From: Pseudoalteromonas rubra
Lineage (GTDB): Bacteria > Pseudomonadota > Gammaproteobacteria > Enterobacterales > Alteromonadaceae
Direction: 5' to 3'
Assembly: GCF_005887095.1 (NCBI RefSeq)
Contig: NZ_PNCI01000042.1
Location: 62,001-126,000 of the forward strand
Length of the DNA: 64,000 bases
Part shown: piece by piece, positions 62,958-64,000 of the stretch
How the letters are laid out: every line of letters begins with the position of its first letter
Numbering within the stretch: position 1 is the stretch's first letter
Made by a program: the position numbers and the translations under genes
Notes under the pieces: generated by a model
Seen by the model: only the letters and a program-made list of their open reading frames with translations
Told to the model about the DNA's origin: nothing
Databases searched by the model: none

Positions 62958-63015
62958 AGATTGATTATCAATTAGATTTGGGGGCCTGTCAATATGTTTT
63001 TGAAAATAATTCTCA
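62956..63015 (-). promoter_or_regulatory. Promoter with two Fur boxes, sRNA copy 3
   Basis: Fur-box-like TGAGATTGATTATCA (62956-62970) over the -10 and TGAAAATAATTCTCA (63001-63015) upstream of the -35. Confidence 0.85.
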
Positions 63016-63190
63016 TTTATGTTTTTTGTTTTTGAATGGGGCTGTGCGACTTTCCTTGTGAGGGTTAAGTTGCACCATATTAATGTCGTGAATTTATTAA
63101 TTTACTCATATTTTACGCCTTGTTTGCTTTTTTGTTGGTGATATGATCAAAAGTATTGAAAAGTATAACAAAAACAAAAAGGAGTTTTAG

Positions 63191-63880
63191 ATGCAGGGTT
63201 TGAATGCTGCAATACTGGTGCTGAGCGCTGTGAGCGTCCCGGCTTGGGCAAAGCAGGTTGTTGTTGAGGTGCCAGTGGGTTTCTCTTTCAATGCACAGGG
63301 TCACACTTTTTATGTGGATATGCTCCATACGAACTATAAGGTCTTACCCTTTAAACTACGTTTTTGGTCTGACTGTACCCAGGCGTGTGATAAACGTCAG
63401 GTGCAAAGAGCGATAGTACGTGAGTTTGAAGCCCAATTGCGGTCCGATACAATAAATGCACTACCTTCCAGGACCTGGTCTTGTGAAGATACATCCGGAT
63501 GTGAGTACCGGGGAAAGCAGATCAGGGTGTTGTTTGATACTCTGTTTTCTGTTGAACAATTTTCACGGTTTGATTTACCCGTGTTTGACCTTAGGTTGTC
63601 CTATAATCGGCAGGATTCAGGCATACTCATGCCGAACGGTGCCTTTAATGTAGATGAGGGTCATAACTTTCTGATAAATGAAAACTTTGTTTTTACTCAG
63701 CTTGGTCCGTCGACTTTTCAGGTGCACTATAAAACCGATAGAAATGATATTGATCAGCAAGAAGACGAGCAACAACTGCTGGCACACGTTGAAAAAATGG
63801 CCTATCAGTGTACTGAGCAAGTGAGCGGGGCACTGCCCGAGCTAGAGGTGACACTGACGTGCCACCATAATGCCCAATAG
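63191..63880 (+). CDS. Secreted protein of unknown function
   Basis: 229 residues with a signal peptide (LNAAILVLSAVSVPAWA, cleavage near residue 20). The mature part has six cysteines, in part as SDCTQACDK and WSCEDTSGCEYRG, which suggests disulfides and a periplasmic or outside location. It is otherwise acidic and beta-rich, with no known motif. AAAGGAG lies six bases before the ATG. Upstream are an AT-rich promoter region and the Fur-regulated small RNA genes, which run the other way. The next gene starts 75 bp downstream on the same strand. Confidence 0.75.
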   Translation: MQGLNAAILVLSAVSVPAWAKQVVVEVPVGFSFNAQGHTFYVDMLHTNYKVLPFKLRFWSDCTQACDKRQVQRAIVREFEAQLRSDTINALPSRTWSCEDTSGCEYRGKQIRVLFDTLFSVEQFSRFDLPVFDLRLSYNRQDSGILMPNGAFNVDEGHNFLINENFVFTQLGPSTFQVHYKTDRNDIDQQEDEQQLLAHVEKMAYQCTEQVSGALPELEVTLTCHHNAQ

Positions 63881-63955
63881 CTGTCAGGTGACAGGACTTG
63901 CAACATGGTCAACCCCCGTTAAAGATAACCGTATTAAAAAACAAGGAATGAAATT

Positions 63956-64000
63956 ATGGAGTCTCATTTTACGCCTTATGCACTGGCCGCGTGTCTGGTA
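63956..64000 (+). CDS. Start of an unidentified protein (cut by window edge)
   Basis: An ATG at 63956 with AAGGA eight bases upstream opens a frame (MESHFTPYALAACLV) that may begin a signal peptide. A competing ATG at 63948 in another frame lies too close to the same AAGGA. Too short to identify. Confidence 0.45.
   Translation, partial: MESHFTPYALAACLV

Overview
The window looks like chromosome from a marine gammaproteobacterium of the Alteromonadales, most likely Pseudoalteromonas or a close relative. This is inferred from gene content, not from a marker gene: oligopeptidase B, a trypsin-like protease with PKD and PPC domains, CHASE2 cyclase, YaeQ, Fur-controlled small RNAs and many envelope and signalling genes. 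There is no rRNA, tRNA, insertion sequence, prophage or CRISPR array.

Left part (1-13.1 kb): a fatty acid desaturase with its own 2Fe-2S ferredoxin; an AzlCD amino-acid exporter pair; a 1301-residue beta-propeller histidine kinase; a coiled-coil membrane protein; a divergent response regulator; a truncated lipoprotein; and a CadC/ToxR-like membrane regulator followed by a TTG-started secreted 55-residue peptide. Between the peptide and 13.1 kb, a stretch of about 620 bp without a gene folds into many hairpins whose loops repeat AAGGA or AGGA. It ends in a terminator and reads as a CsrB/RsmB-type regulatory RNA.

Middle-left (13.1-26.2 kb, minus strand): six tightly packed genes form one apparent operon. 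In transcription order they encode a TPR plus outer-membrane barrel protein, a FecR-domain protein, a 1925-residue lipoprotein with cadherin-like and delta-60 repeats, a metallo-beta-lactamase-fold hydrolase, a CHASE2 adenylate cyclase and a GAF/HD-GYP phosphodiesterase. This suggests a surface adhesin with its own export and second-messenger control. It is the best candidate here for an undescribed multi-protein system.

Centre (26.4-41.3 kb): a solute-binding protein, a second type of signal peptidase II gene, a DUF454 protein, a porin, a chemoreceptor, an aldose-6-phosphate mutarotase, an NtrC-family regulator and kinase pair, a large peptidase/propeller protein and a secreted serine protease. 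Next come a degenerate 46-bp repeat array (41.9-42.25 kb) and a three-gene unit of XRE regulator, membrane protein and previously unlisted 45-residue peptide with a Gly-Gly motif (42.5-43.5 kb).

Right part (44-64 kb): a secreted RTX-like calcium-binding protein; an ABC export operon preceded by a near-consensus sigma-54 promoter (probably driven by the NtrC-type regulator at 33.4 kb); an RND efflux pair; oligopeptidase B; Dps; YaeQ; and RbgA/YlqF. Between 62.0 and 63.0 kb lie three tandem minus-strand small RNA genes. Each has a TTGACA-17-GATAAT promoter, two Fur boxes, a RyhB-like ACATTGCTCA core and an intrinsic terminator. This triplicated RyhB-like locus is the most clear-cut striking feature of the window.
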